Below are positions 11,448 through 24,118 of a stretch of DNA of 64,000 nucleotides, piece by piece (position 1 is the stretch's first letter; each line of letters starts with the position of its first letter). The DNA lies in assembly GCF_021018805.1 (NCBI RefSeq), contig NC_086253.1, forward strand, positions 12,526,735-12,590,734, in the 5' to 3' direction. A program made the translations under genes and the position numbers. The stretch comes from Prinia subflava (Eukaryota; Chordata; Aves; Passeriformes; Cisticolidae). Below the pieces are notes generated by a model. The model had not been told where the DNA came from. It ran no database searches and saw nothing but the letters and a program-made list of their open reading frames with translations.

Positions 11448-14400
11448 GACCATTTTCAGCAAGTGTTTTCTTTTCTATACTGCTATAGTAATTATTTTGA
11501 AAGTCTATAAATATTACACAACATTCTGAATATGATTTCTGGGTTTGATCTGTTGATTCAAATAAAATGTGTCTTTAATTAACTTCTAAAAGAAAATATT
11601 ATATGTGTTGGGTAAAAAAAAATGCCATTTTTACCAGCCTAGAAAGACTCTGCTCTGCTAAAAAAAAATGCTGTGCATAAATCCACAGTATAACATAAAT
11701 ACTCAAGGGACTCAGCTGTGCACAAAATGTGGATTAGAGGCCAACAGGCCAACAATATTTTTGTGTTTATTTTGTATAATTGATTTTTACACCATGTATT
11801 TCCTCCTTCTTTCTATGGAACACGAGGCATAGGTATGGGAGCCCCTTAGTGTAAAAGTTTTATTTCTCTTATTTCACACCCTCTCAGGACCTTTTTTCTA
11901 GTCATCTATGGCATTTCTTGCAACTTCCACATCTTCAGGGGCCAGAGAAACTTCACCTTCCACTCTGTTGTACCTTCTTCACTTCTGGTTGTTGCTTGCA
12001 GATAAAACAGATCTCTAATCTTCACCCAAATGTCTGCCTTCCAAAACCTGAAAATTAAGTCCATCTAGTAAATATAAAGATCATCATCAGGCATTTTAAA
12101 GGGTGATCCTTGCATACAGTTCTCCTAATACTTCTTTCTTTTTGCTTCCTGTGGCAATCTGTTGTGAAAAATAGGCATATGACAGTACTGAAAAAAACCC
12201 CCTGCAATTTTTAAAAATATATAAATGCTTTCCAAGAGTGAAGATAACAAGTACAGTAGTTGTTTCATTACATAATTGTTCAGAAAATAGAGTAGGGAAT
12301 CAGTAACTGTTGTGAACCAAAAAATAAGATATAGAAATGTCTTAGGGGAAAAAATGTCTAAGGTGAAATCCTGACTCTTAAAGCATTCATTTCCCATTGA
12401 TTCCTACATGGCAAGTATTTTACCACTAGCATTTATACTAATTATAATTACTATTAACTCCTTCATCTTCCCCATGGGACAGTAAACCCGATTTTCTTTT
12501 TTGTGTCTTAAACCAACCTGGGGATTTGCAATGTTCACTCTCAGAGGTTTCAGCAGAATCCAGGCCAGGGGTCAGCATCATGTGAGTGATGTGGTCACAT
12601 TTTAAAAAATGTTTGATGTCAAGTTATTCTGTCTGTTTGCTTCAGCAGCTGGAGAGAGGGGTAAAATATGACACTTGGAGTTTACCTGCACGTCCTCTAC
12701 TGCATAGGACACAGAGAGGTACTTGATGCAATGAGCTACTTTTATCTCCAAGTATCTGAGCTTCTTCCCATTTTTTACACATGAAACAATAATGTTGTGG
12801 GGCCTTTCATCTTCATGAGCTTTCATGGTTTTCATTGTGAAACAGTTCTTGGGAAAACACGGAGCTTGAAAGTGGTTAATGAGGTTGCCCTGGTGCCATT
12901 AGTTTAACAGAGAAGCACAGAAGATGATTGTCCATAGTAACCACAGAAAAGATGCAAGACACAACCCAGCCTCTTTCATCTTCTGAGAACACACCCTAAA
13001 ATGGCTCTAAAATAAGAAAAATGGAGAAAAATTGCTTGCAATTTGGGTATTCATACCTCTTCATCTGCAGTGCAATGTAACACCCAGAGACTTGACATCA
13101 TATTTATTTATTTTTAAATAGTTAAATTACTATTCTCCACTGACTCTGCTGAATCATCAGAGTACAGAGGATTGACGAATAGTTAAGTATCCATTTTTTC
13201 ACAGTGAAAACTACAGAATCCTATCTGTGTTCAGATACACAAGGCCAGGCTGCAGAAATACGTGATCAGCCATGATGTTAAACTTTTAGCACAATCCCTG
13301 GGACAATTTAGTCTGTGCCAAAAAAAAACCCCTAATCTCCCAAACTGCATCTGGGGCAATGGACATTATCAACACAGAGCCTGGATTTGGCTTCCTGATA
13401 CCAAGAGAATTCAACCATGGAGATGTGAGCTGTGTCACAACACTAAACCATGGGGCCTGTTTTATTTATTGCTATAGATATAATCTAAGTATGTCAAAGA
13501 AGAACTGTGTTTTCTGATGCAGTTTAAGAAACCAAAATGACCAATACTACCTCATTCTTACACACGGCAGCTACAATTATACACAATTCTATAAAAATTA
13601 ATTAAATACATTAATTTTAATGTATCTTAATGTCATGTCTACATTTTTTATTATTTTCATTCTTAAAATCTTATCAAAATGTCATTGTTTTTTATAAAAA
13701 TATATGCTGGATGTTGCTTTAAGAGCTAATAAATTTTTCTTCTGGCTTGCATCATCAATAGAATCTTGTCTAGGTTGTTCATCACACTCATCAAAAATTG
13801 AAACGTTGTATGTTTAAAAATGTTTGTGATCAGAAAAGATTAACTTTTAAACAGGTTCTTTATTTGTGTCCTCACATTTTAATTTCATTCAACTCCATTT
13901 AAAAAAAAACAACCACAACAGAACTGAGTCAAAGGCAGCAAATTTTTGCCCTTCAGCATTGGCAGCATCCTATCTCAATGGAAAAAAGAAGTCCATGTGG
14001 AAGTTCAGAAGGAGAACAAACCAGAGGATTCTGGTAGTCCCATCACTTGTCATTTGGTATGATGTAAAAGTTGCTGGTTATTCCAATACCAAAGTGGGGA
14101 GAAAACTGATCAAAAGTTATAAATTAGCCGAGATTTAATAGCACTACAGAAAAATCAAAGCAGTCACCAGACACTGTGTGTTTTACATGAATTCCAGCAT
14201 GCTAAAACTAATGTAATTTGCTTTTGTAAATAAAGAATAACATCCAAGCATCTCTCTTTATCTCATTTGAAAAGATAAGTGTTCCATCTGCCAGTGGTCT
14301 CTGCCTACAAGATTGGGGCTTATTTTATTGTGTATTTTCCGTATCTTATTATCAACAGTGATCTTTCCCATGTGGAACTGCTTTGGCACTTGATCATTTT

Positions 14401-15504
14401 AATCTTATTTTCATTTAGCACTTTAACATATGATTCATAAAAAGCAAAATTAGGTTGCCAGTGTCTGGGTCTTAACCATCGCTGTTGTTATGTCTGCTTT
14501 CCTGTTCTAATAGTTCATATAAATCACTGGAATTTAATACCAGTAATGGCCTGAGCATTTTCCTCTTCTTACCCTTCAACTCTTATGAGGGTGAGAATTA
14601 TGCTGAATTCTTCATTGCAGAAGGTGAGAGAAATCTGGCAGTAAGTTTATGCAGCTATAATGCTGCTCAGACTGGAAGCACCAATGTATGATATGCATGT
14701 GTGATAACTTTTCTGAGAAGAAATATGATCAGACAAATCATTATACAAGTTGTGGTTTCATTTAACCTTTTTAGTCCATGAACATATTTGATGTTTTCTT
14801 AGAGCAAATTTAATAAATTCAAACATCCCCAGACTTTCTGGCCACCACTGTCCTTTGCTAGCACATAGATCTCTGAAACCTGACTATCTGGAGGTAACTT
14901 ACACAATCTGTTCAGGCTACCTTTGCTACTTACAATTTAATCCAGTATAAAGCAAATAAACTTTCATCTTCTAAGCACTTAAGCTAATTACGTTTAGCCA
15001 GAATCTCAAGTACTGGAATCAGTTCTATATACAGCCATTAAAAAGACAAACATCATAAAATCCAGATGCAAAAAACTTAGTCTAACAAATTTTCTTTGGC
15101 GTGAAGTATAAACAAAACCATATCAACCACAGAGGCACTTCAGATGTCAAACTGTTAATCAGTGTTTTCAAATAAAAACTTCTTTTAGTATGATGGTTAC
15201 ACACATGTACATTATTACTAAAATGTACTTTGATTCAAATACCAGGGGATGTTAGTCTAACTTGTAGAATCTTTGAAAGTATTTTTGCAGAATAGTAAGC
15301 ATGAGTTATAGAATCAATTTCATTTTAATTTGATACTGTCTATTATTTTTTCCATTTAAGGATTTTCTGTATTTTCATTTCTATGCCACAAGTATTGGGG
15401 AAGTATTGTTTTTTCAAAACCTACTACTAGAGTTCATAATTTTAAGGTCCTTTTCAAATCTATCCAAGTTTCAATACAAGTTAACCCTCCAAGCTTTGCA
15501 GTGC
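11448..15504. other. Intergenic DNA, no gene seen
   Basis: AT-rich sequence with only short chance open frames. No repeat family or motif cluster was recognised. Confidence 0.65.
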
Positions 15505-15550
15505 TTGATTGTTCTCTCACACTGCTAGTGTAAAACTGTTCCATCTTCAG
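15505..15550. repeat. Possible ancient amniote repeat fragment
   Basis: The segment 'TTGATTGTTCTCTCACACTG' followed by 'CTAGTGTAAAACTG' resembles a repeat common in turtles, crocodilians and birds, where 'GATTCTCCTCTCACAC' is followed by 'TGGTGTAAATC'. The fragment is short and diverged, and the class of its parent element is unknown to me. Confidence 0.4.
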
Positions 15551-18500
15551 TGCTCTGATTCCCAAACTCACATCCTAGTTCACATTGTTGCTCATCACCT
15601 TAGGTTCATAAGGCTGTTTATGTAAAAGTAACCCCCAATTATTCTATGGAATTTATAGGATCTGTAGTGTACCATTTGATATAGCTTGGGAGTTTTGTAT
15701 CTTGTTAATTAAGATAAACCTGTTTATTATTGGGTTAATGTAGTAGAAGGTAAACTGTGAGTGAGTGTGAAGTCCAGCTCCTTTTATGTTACAAAAGTAA
15801 TTTAAAAAATTATCAACTTACAACATCCTGAAGGCAGCCTATGAGCTAGTCTGCTTTTGGGTCATTAGGAATCCTCAGTGCCTGTGAAATAAAGGTGACA
15901 ACCAGAGTTCATCAGGGATTTCCTGTCGTGTCATTTTCATCAATGCCAATCAAAATCAAAATTTCTCAGGGGGATATTTGCATCAGTTCTAATGAAGGTG
16001 TGATTCTTGTCCACAATAAGGAGGAGGGTAACCCACAAAGATTAGTCAGTATCAGGGATATGAGAGAAAAAAGTTCAGGATTTATATCTAGTAATTTTTT
16101 TTTTTTTCAAAAACAGCTCCTATGAGAAGACTGAGAAGATGCACCTCAACAGAACCAGATGGAGCCATTCATGGGGGATTCAGGGGCCTGAGGCAGGCAC
16201 AGTCACTGTAGGACATGCTGAAATTGTCACTACTCCTTCTTGGCTGCAGACTACTGCCCCAGAGCTCTGCTGGAGGAAAGAATCCTGTTCATGGTGCGTC
16301 AGAAAGAGTTAAGTTATATTAAACTTGAGTTTAGGTGTTTTGTAGGTGTTCTGGTGTTGTTTGAGATGGGCCAGGGAGTGCTTTTGTTGCTCTTCCTCCA
16401 TCTTGCTGCTGGCAAAGAGACAGGAGATGATGCACAGTGGGTGTTGCTTGAGCTGGAGGACACCATCTCCACTGCCTTGGATTCCAGTCCTTTGCCTCTC
16501 AAGTGCATGATGCAGGTTTCTCGTAACACAGGTTTCGATCCTAACTACTGGTTGTCTCATTTTCTTTTGCTGTGAGACAGGAAATGTCTTTCCTTATCAT
16601 TTTTACTGGGAACCATTACATCCCAGAAACTGCCAGTGAAAGGCTTGAAGAGCAGAAAGGTGAGGTATTCCAGGATTCAATCCTTCCCATGGCTGCTGCA
16701 TCGCAAAGTGCTTGTTAAAATTTGACTAAAAGCTGCCTAAGTAAAATTTCTTAGCACATTTCATTATTTGGGCACCAAACACCAAACTAAATATCAAGCC
16801 TAACTTTGTCAGTCATCTAAGCTTAATAAATTTCTGAAGCTCATGAAATTAATTTTCACTGTAACACATTTATTTACACCTTAAAAAAAGAACTGATCAG
16901 GATTTGTCATTGTTGCTGTTGTTATATTACTGCTGGCATTCCCTGAAACATGATCATTTCAAGGACAAAATGATGCCTTGCCCTTTAAAAGGAGAACAAT
17001 AATACTTGCATTTTGAAAGGAGCCAATACTACACAGGTTACACTCCAACTTCTTCACAGGGGACTGCCAAATTTTTTTTAGTACTTAGGGGCACTCCTTC
17101 CTTCATCTAAATAAGCAATAAACCAGCAATATAACATTTATAACACAGTTCTAACAACTTGTGTTATTCCTTTTCCCCACGAATGCTACAGGCCCTGAGC
17201 TTCCTCACAACTTTCCTGTGAGATTAAGCTCAGACATTTTGCACAGGGAAAAGCTAAATACTTTTTATTTACACTCTGCCTTGTTAGCCCATCTCATACA
17301 TTAATATACATTAAATCAAATTATTCTACGTTTTGCTCTCTTTATGCTCTAATTCATACACTGTACCTCCACAGAGGTTATACTTACAGGAAAGGTGTCC
17401 ATATTATCCAGACCAGAGTAAGCATGATTGATGAGCTTCTTCAGATATACCACCCATATGTGTCTGAGGAAATCCTGATTTAAGTGGATTTGAGTAAGGA
17501 TAATGCCTTATCTATATCAGAAATTTACTAAATATATTTAAATTGATTACCACATTTAAAAATTTATGCAGCTGCATTGGTGCAAACCTTTTCTAAAATA
17601 CGCTTATTTATCCTAAGTAATTTAGGAGAGCAGGTCTGATATTTCTCAGGGCAATACAGACTTTTGCACTGTAAAGGTCAGAATTAGATGAAGTATGTAG
17701 GCCAACCTCAGAGCAAATTTTAATAACTGAGGACAGCACAGATCTTCAAATGCATTGGTAGCACTGGATTACTTACTTTCCACCAAAAGCCAACAGAAGC
17801 TGGATGAGTAGTTTCCATGGTGTTCCCTTCCTATGCAATTTATTTCTCATAGCCATTGGATTTCTAATTTACAAATACATTTTAAAGTAAAACAGAAGTA
17901 ATTCTTCTTTCACACACTGCACATAAACTTACAACTTGATTTCTCCCACCCATGGACAAAGGTGGTCTACAGGGAAAGATAAAGCCTGTGACAAGTGTGC
18001 AACCACTGTAGAGTTAAGAGTCTGGTTTAATCTAAGTACTTGATCATATCGGAAGTATGAGAAGCCATTCAATGCTTTTATATAAAATGCTGTTGGAGCA
18101 GTATACAGACACCCAGAAAGTCTCTTCTAGCCATACATTTATTTTGGGATCAACGTGATGTTAACATACATTTGCCATAATGCTTCAGTAGTGTTAAAAT
18201 TCAGAGGTCTTTCTCTCCTCTGAAGCTGGGTCCCTGATGTAGCAAGGTCAAATCTCCTTTCTGGCTCGCTGTGCAGGAGGGACTGTCTGACACAGGGCAT
18301 TCAAGGACATTTATAATGGATGTTCAGCCACTGAAGGGGTACCAGGCTTGAGTTACTGAAGCTACAATTCCCATGAGGCAGCTGGAGGACTCCTAGGGCA
18401 GCATGCCAAGGCTGGGCACTTGGGCTTGAATCTGTAAAAATTCAAATCAAAATTCAATCTGCCTAAGCTTTCATTCTCTTGGCATTAATGACATTGCATT

Positions 18501-21500
18501 CCAAAGGAAGACCTATTTCTTCAGATGTCTGCCCTAATAAATGAGTTACTTGAAAATACATTTTCCAATACAAAGTTAAAGAGTGAAATCCTTACTGTAC
18601 TATTGAGCCAGCCATGTGCTTTGCTCCTTTAACCAGAATGACAGGAAATGTAACCATCAGCATTTTCTCAGACACTCACACATTCAGCTTTTCCAAATGA
18701 CATGGATATCCCATTGCAGTATTTGAACTCCCTTAAGAACAGCAGTTTCTTCTAAGGATGGGGGTGAACTTTCCTAACTACTTTTCCTTTTCTTTGTTTT
18801 TTCCCCCAAAATACATAGTTTTAGTGAGGGTCCAGTGGGCCGTTAAGGACTGTCTTTATTTTGGCTTTCCTTTTGACTGAGCCCTTTATAAGAGATGTTG
18901 TGTGGTTTCCCTTTAGAAGAAGAGGAGTTTTGTGAGTAGTTAAGGGCAAAAAATTGAATTTGTTAGTGGTGCATTCCACACTTTTATGACTAAGCCCATA
19001 GCACATGTCTATGTAACTGGTACATAACATGATACTAAATCAGCCCGCATAACTAAATTGCAACATACCATTGATTTTAGTCACTAATAAAACACATACA
19101 TGTGTTTCAAGTGGTTTTAATTATCTGTTTATTATTAAAGCATGTTTTCTTTGCCATGTTTCTGTAAAGTTTAGATGTAAGAAAGAATTCTTCCAAATTT
19201 AAGCTCAGCTGTATTACTTGATACATTTTTGGATCAGGCAAACAGTGTCAAATGGCCATTTACCAAACTATTGTTCTTTAACTTTGACCTCCTAAAGGTG
19301 GCACAGAAATCATGCCTGGGACTTGGTGTTCAGGGAAAGATAATTAAACGTCTGATGGATTGCATTGATAGGACTTTGTCATTAACTTCACAGAAATAAA
19401 CCCCTTCTTGAGCTGAGGCCAGAACAATCTGTGAACCTGACCAGCAAACTCACCGCTCTCTGTTCACAGTCTGTTTCCTTCTCTCTCTGATCTGATAACT
19501 CCTGCCTCTGTTATTCTCTGTCTTCCACTCTTCATTTTTTTTTTTTTTTAATCCCTTCCCTGACATCAGAACTTTAATTCACTCCCACTGCTCCTTTCCT
19601 CTCTTCCTGATCTTGCACAGCACAGTGTGACTTGGGGATTTGGAAGCCTTCCTGTATCATAAATGTGTTTTCTCTCCCAGTTTTGTTATTTCTCTAAGTA
19701 ACACTGTTCAGAGCAAATCTATTTAATTCCAGTAACTTTCTCCACATCTCTGACTTACTCCTTAAGTTCCCCATCTTTCTGTATCCACTTATCTCTCTAC
19801 TCAGATGGCATCTCATTAAAATATTTGGAGAGGAAATCAGCAAAGGCTTCTGCTTTGTTTTGCTTTCTCTTCTCCCCAACTTTCCTTTTCCATTGGGGCT
19901 AAGATGCTGTAGTGGCTCTCTTCTAAGAGCTCTGCTTTCTTCAGCAGTCCCATCGCTTCATCTCACTCTTCCACTTTATCCTTTACTCTTCCTATAGCTT
20001 TTGTCACTTTCCCCTTTCAGTACAGTCCTGCTTTACTCGTTCCCACAGTCACCTCCCTGCCCTTGTCTCTCCAATAAGTGCCCTATTTACCTCCTACTTT
20101 ACAGGTTCACTGAATGAGAAATTGAGCTTCTCTCCTCTGGTTCCATCCAAGGCCAAATTCTACCAAAACATTGATTACCAAGGTCTTTTTAAACCTTTAG
20201 ATGATGTATCCTCATCCTGCTTAATATCTCTCCCTCAGTTTCCATTATTGGCTCACAGATATTAGCAGAAACATAATGGTGCTCTCAGCAGCTTATTATA
20301 CTCACTAATTCTAAAACAAGGATCTTCTTTCAGCTTTGCTAATTATGCTTGGGAGGAACTATTGACAAACATTGACAGGATGTGGTTTCTTTACAGTCAG
20401 AATCCTCTTTCCTTGATCTCTGTGGATGATTAGACAAATGCCAGGTTACTGGCCTGCAGAGATCTTTATCACTACTTCTGGTAAATTAATTTGATATTGT
20501 CTAGTTTTGTTGAGCTTATTTTGTTTATCTATTCCTTTATCTTATGCTTAGATGATTTTTGAGGCAGGACTGTGGGGTTTGTCCAAATTTCACAGAAATC
20601 TTCCCACAGTGGAGTCTCAGTCCATGACTAAGGCACCATTTGATTTTGTTAGTAACAGCCATACCTTAAAGGCTTAACTGAATTTCAGCTGTACCTAAAA
20701 GCACATAATTGTCAATAAACCAGCTCTTATTTTTATTTGAATTGTTTAAATTTAAGCCCTTTTTCAGTAATTTAGTCTTCTTTGTAATTAGCAATAGTGA
20801 GAAACATATGGTTACTCTTTTTGATCTGAGCAACTAACCATAATTTGAGATCTCATAGGTTATTCCCAGGGGATGGAGAAATTGATGGGGTAAATATTCT
20901 TTGATGTTTATTTTTCTTTATTTCTGAAAAGGTTTATTTCTGAGAACGAAATTACTTCTTTCTTCAAAACATCAGGATTCAAGCTGCCAGAAATAATGCA
21001 TCCCCAAGTCAGTACCCAAGCAATAATACACTCTGTGGACTTCCCCTAAGGCATACATGAGCATTATTTCTTTTTTTTTGTCTTCAGTTATTATTGAGCT
21101 TTGCTCCACTTCTTAATTTGAAGCCTTTTCTCCATATACATATTTCCATGCATGTTCCAAGCTAAGTAAAACTGCTTCACTATTTTTATTTGGATTTCTG
21201 GTTTGAATCTGGAAACTCCTGCTTGCCTACGTGGAGGGTTTGAACGACCTCTTATAAATACTATAAATAAGCAGCAAGTTCATCTCAATGCAAATAATGC
21301 ATCAATTAAATGGATGTTTCTTTCAATAATTCTATGCAGTTGCATTTACTATGGATTTTGCTTCATGGTCTGTAAAATCCCAACAGATAATAAAACTGGT
21401 TTCGTATTTTGGCTTTATAAATCTCTGGAAAAAACTCTTTCACTCAAAAACATAAAGGATTTTTGACAGATGACTGGAAATGCAACATTTACATTGAGAC

Positions 21501-22794
21501 ACTGAGATATCTTCATTTTAAAGTTGTGAGAAAGATATTTTTTATGCAGTAAGAGAGGCAAAATTAGTAGAAGTCCTTTACTAACACTCATGAGCTCCAT
21601 TACAGAGCCTGTCAGTAAACTAGCCAGAAGCTTTGTATGTACCTTTAGGCTTTGCTGTTTGTGTGCATTTGGAAGACTCACTTGTGGCTGCATGGTTATG
21701 TCCTGTAATTTTGTGGTGTCATGAATAAAAAGCACATCACAGACTTTATTATAAACTGTAAATAATGTAGTACAGCCCTTGCTAAACCATGTGTAGGAGC
21801 TCAGTAGTTTCACTCACACATTCCATAACTAGTATTTTGCTGTCACTTTTTATTAGCACATTTTAACTAAAAGCTATCTTGTAAAGACTAATATATTGTG
21901 ATATGTTAAAGAATGCATAATGTATTTCTGTCAGGAAGAATCTTTTTCAATTGCCTTAGTTATTCCTTTGTACTTTCAATTCTAAATTTGTTTGTATAAT
22001 CTTCTGTACATACCCTGTATGCAATTACTGTCTCCCAGTAGCTGTGGGGTAAAAAAGCTAGTTTGGGATTTGTATCAACACTTTGTGTCATTTCCTTGGA
22101 TCTTAGTTCATGTTGAGACATCCTTTGCTCCATTAATAATCCTACTGGAGCATTATCGTTTTGGCTTTTTTATTCAGCTGTAAGTCTTACATTTCTGCTA
22201 GTTCTGACAAATACGGGTCAGTTCTACCAATGCTGAGTTCCACTGGGTAAAGGAACATTTGAATATCCCTTCAGCGACCCAACAGACAGGAGTGTGCCCT
22301 ACTCTGCTTTCTGGGACGGTCTTCTCCAAGCCTGCTCTAGTCAGAGAGCTGGTTTGTGTCAGTGCAATGTGGAGTCTCAGCAGTCACGTTTGCTGAGAGG
22401 TGGAGAGAGTTTTGGGAACAGGGCTCCCTAATGGCTCCTGGGCTGTGCCCACCAAGCTCATGACAGCTTGTCTAGGCAGAATCACAGTCAATATTTTGTG
22501 GTTTATATACTGTGTTCTTCACTTGACAGGGTTCAGATCACTGGGGCATTTTCTTCATCCAGCCTTGCACAGAAAGTTGAGTGACACCTGCTACAGCTCA
22601 GTATATGCATCCTCAAATGATCCGTGCAAATTTCTGCAGCCCCATGAAAAAAGTTCTTTTTCAGCCTCATTTATAGTATAACAAAGTAGTTGTTATAAAC
22701 TGTAACCTGTCAACACTGATCTTGATGATTATGCAACAAAAAGATAAGGGTTTTGAGAAAAGCAATTGCAATGCTCTAACTATAATAATAATAC
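15551..22794. other. Intergenic DNA with a long pyrimidine-skewed tract
   Basis: No exon is recognised. The frame at 16240-16575 (111 codons) overlaps two antisense frames and has no recognisable domain. The notable feature is the pyrimidine-rich stretch at 19440-20110, described separately. Confidence 0.6.
19440..20110 (+). other. Pyrimidine-rich (C+T) strand-asymmetric tract
   Basis: For about 670 bp the + strand is dominated by CT/TTCC/CTCT strings and contains a T15 run (19535-19549), while purine runs are rare. The sequence is not a clean tandem repeat. It could be an old degraded repeat, a transcription-associated skew, or simply compositional drift. Confidence 0.5.
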
Positions 22795-22895
22795 TAGCTC
22801 CTGTACTGTCCTTTTCATCAACTGATCTCAGAGCACTTTAGAAAGGAGATCAGTATCATTATCCCCATTTTACTCATTGGCTTCATTTTCTTACA
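22795..22895 (-). mobile_element. MIR-like ancient SINE fragment
   Basis: 'GATCTCAGAGCACTTTAGAAA' is followed by 'GGAGATCAGTATCATTATCC' and 'CCCATTTTAC'. This is the reverse complement of the conserved 3' half of MIR/CORE-SINE-like amniote elements ('GTAAAATGGGGATAATGATAC' ... 'TAAAGTGCTTTGAGAT'). The element is therefore antisense here. The tRNA-derived head is not visible. Confidence 0.75.
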
Positions 22896-24053
22896 GTGCA
22901 TTGTCCCGATTTGCAAAATGTATACAAAACTCTTTATATTCATCTTTCAGATCCGATGTGAAGTGGGAGTTATACTCACTCTGGCATGAGAGGGTGCTTT
23001 TTGCCTTTCACATCCTCCAGCCCCTACGCACACAGACCCTTCTATTTTTTCCTGACTGAGTGGTTTTGCACAGCAGAGATCAAAAGGAAATTTATCAGTA
23101 TCTGTCTCCCTTCAGACCATTGAAGCCAGACTTCTGACAACAGTGTAGCAGCCTTAAAGCTGAAAGAACCATCAAAAAAGGGGAAAGAGAAGAAAGAGAA
23201 AGTCCCATGGCTACATTGTCATTGTCAGATTATGGAGGAGGAAATTGCAGCGTGAGAGCACCACAGATGCTTTGAAGGTAGGGAGGCAGGGGTTAGGGGC
23301 TCTGGACTCTCTAGATTGTTGGTTTGTCCAATCCAAAAAACTCCAGGACCCCCAGTCCCCAAAGACTCTTGAGCTCTGAAGTTGAAACAGCATCCTTGTG
23401 TATTATACACTTGTGGTTAAAGGTGACCTAAACTGCTTGAAATACATAAAATTCATCAGAAAGTTCCAAGTGTGTCAATTAAACATAGTCCTTCCTTCAT
23501 CTAGCTACTAAAACTGGGGCAATAGGATTCAGAATTTCCTTTGCTAGAAAAACTCCTGTGTATAAATGCTGAAACTTGGAGTAAAAACTTACTAGTCTGA
23601 GCTTTTCCAGACTCCAAGAGATTCAGGCTAGGGACTGCAAGGAGTCTGAAGCTCCTTGCATAAATACTCAGCCAAGACTGCTGAGGTGATATTACACAGC
23701 AGAGACTGCTCAGCTAAACCAGAGGAAAACTCAGTGGTTCCTTTTATGTCAAACGTGCTCAGCACCCCTTTAACAGCATCCTCTATCCACTGTATTCCAA
23801 GTGACTTCACTGAAGCACTGGGGAGTGTTCTGCTTCTGCTCTGCTTGAAATAATCATGTTAGTTATGTGATTCACTGATGAAAGAGGAGCAGATAAATCC
23901 CTGAGCTCTGAACTTGGACAGCAGAAAGAAATGATGGATGAACCTTCTGCATTGGCAACTGGGTTCAGATAATGAATCAAATGTTTAGCTGCTTACCCAG
24001 ACCGTATCCCCCCCAAACTCTCCAAACAGTTATGTCTGACACTGGGACTCCAT

Positions 24054-24118
24054 CCAGCTCCCTTTGAAATCAATTAACAGACTCTGATGACTTCAGCTGG
24101 GAGGCCATCAGGCCCTAG
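24054..24118. repeat. Ancient amniote repeat fragment, class unknown
   Basis: 'CCAGCTCCCTTTGAAATCAA' followed by 'CTGATGACTTCAGCTGGGAG' and 'CCATCAGGCCCTA' parallels a repeat abundant in turtles and crocodilians ('TCCCATTGAAATCAATGG' ... 'CATTGACTTCAGTGGGAG' ... 'GGATCAGGCCCT'). Divergence is high, as expected for an insertion predating birds. Confidence 0.55.

Noticed and set aside
21415..21813. 132-codon minus-strand frame
   Set aside because: AT-rich, no domain or splice context recognised, overlaps a + strand frame; likely chance.
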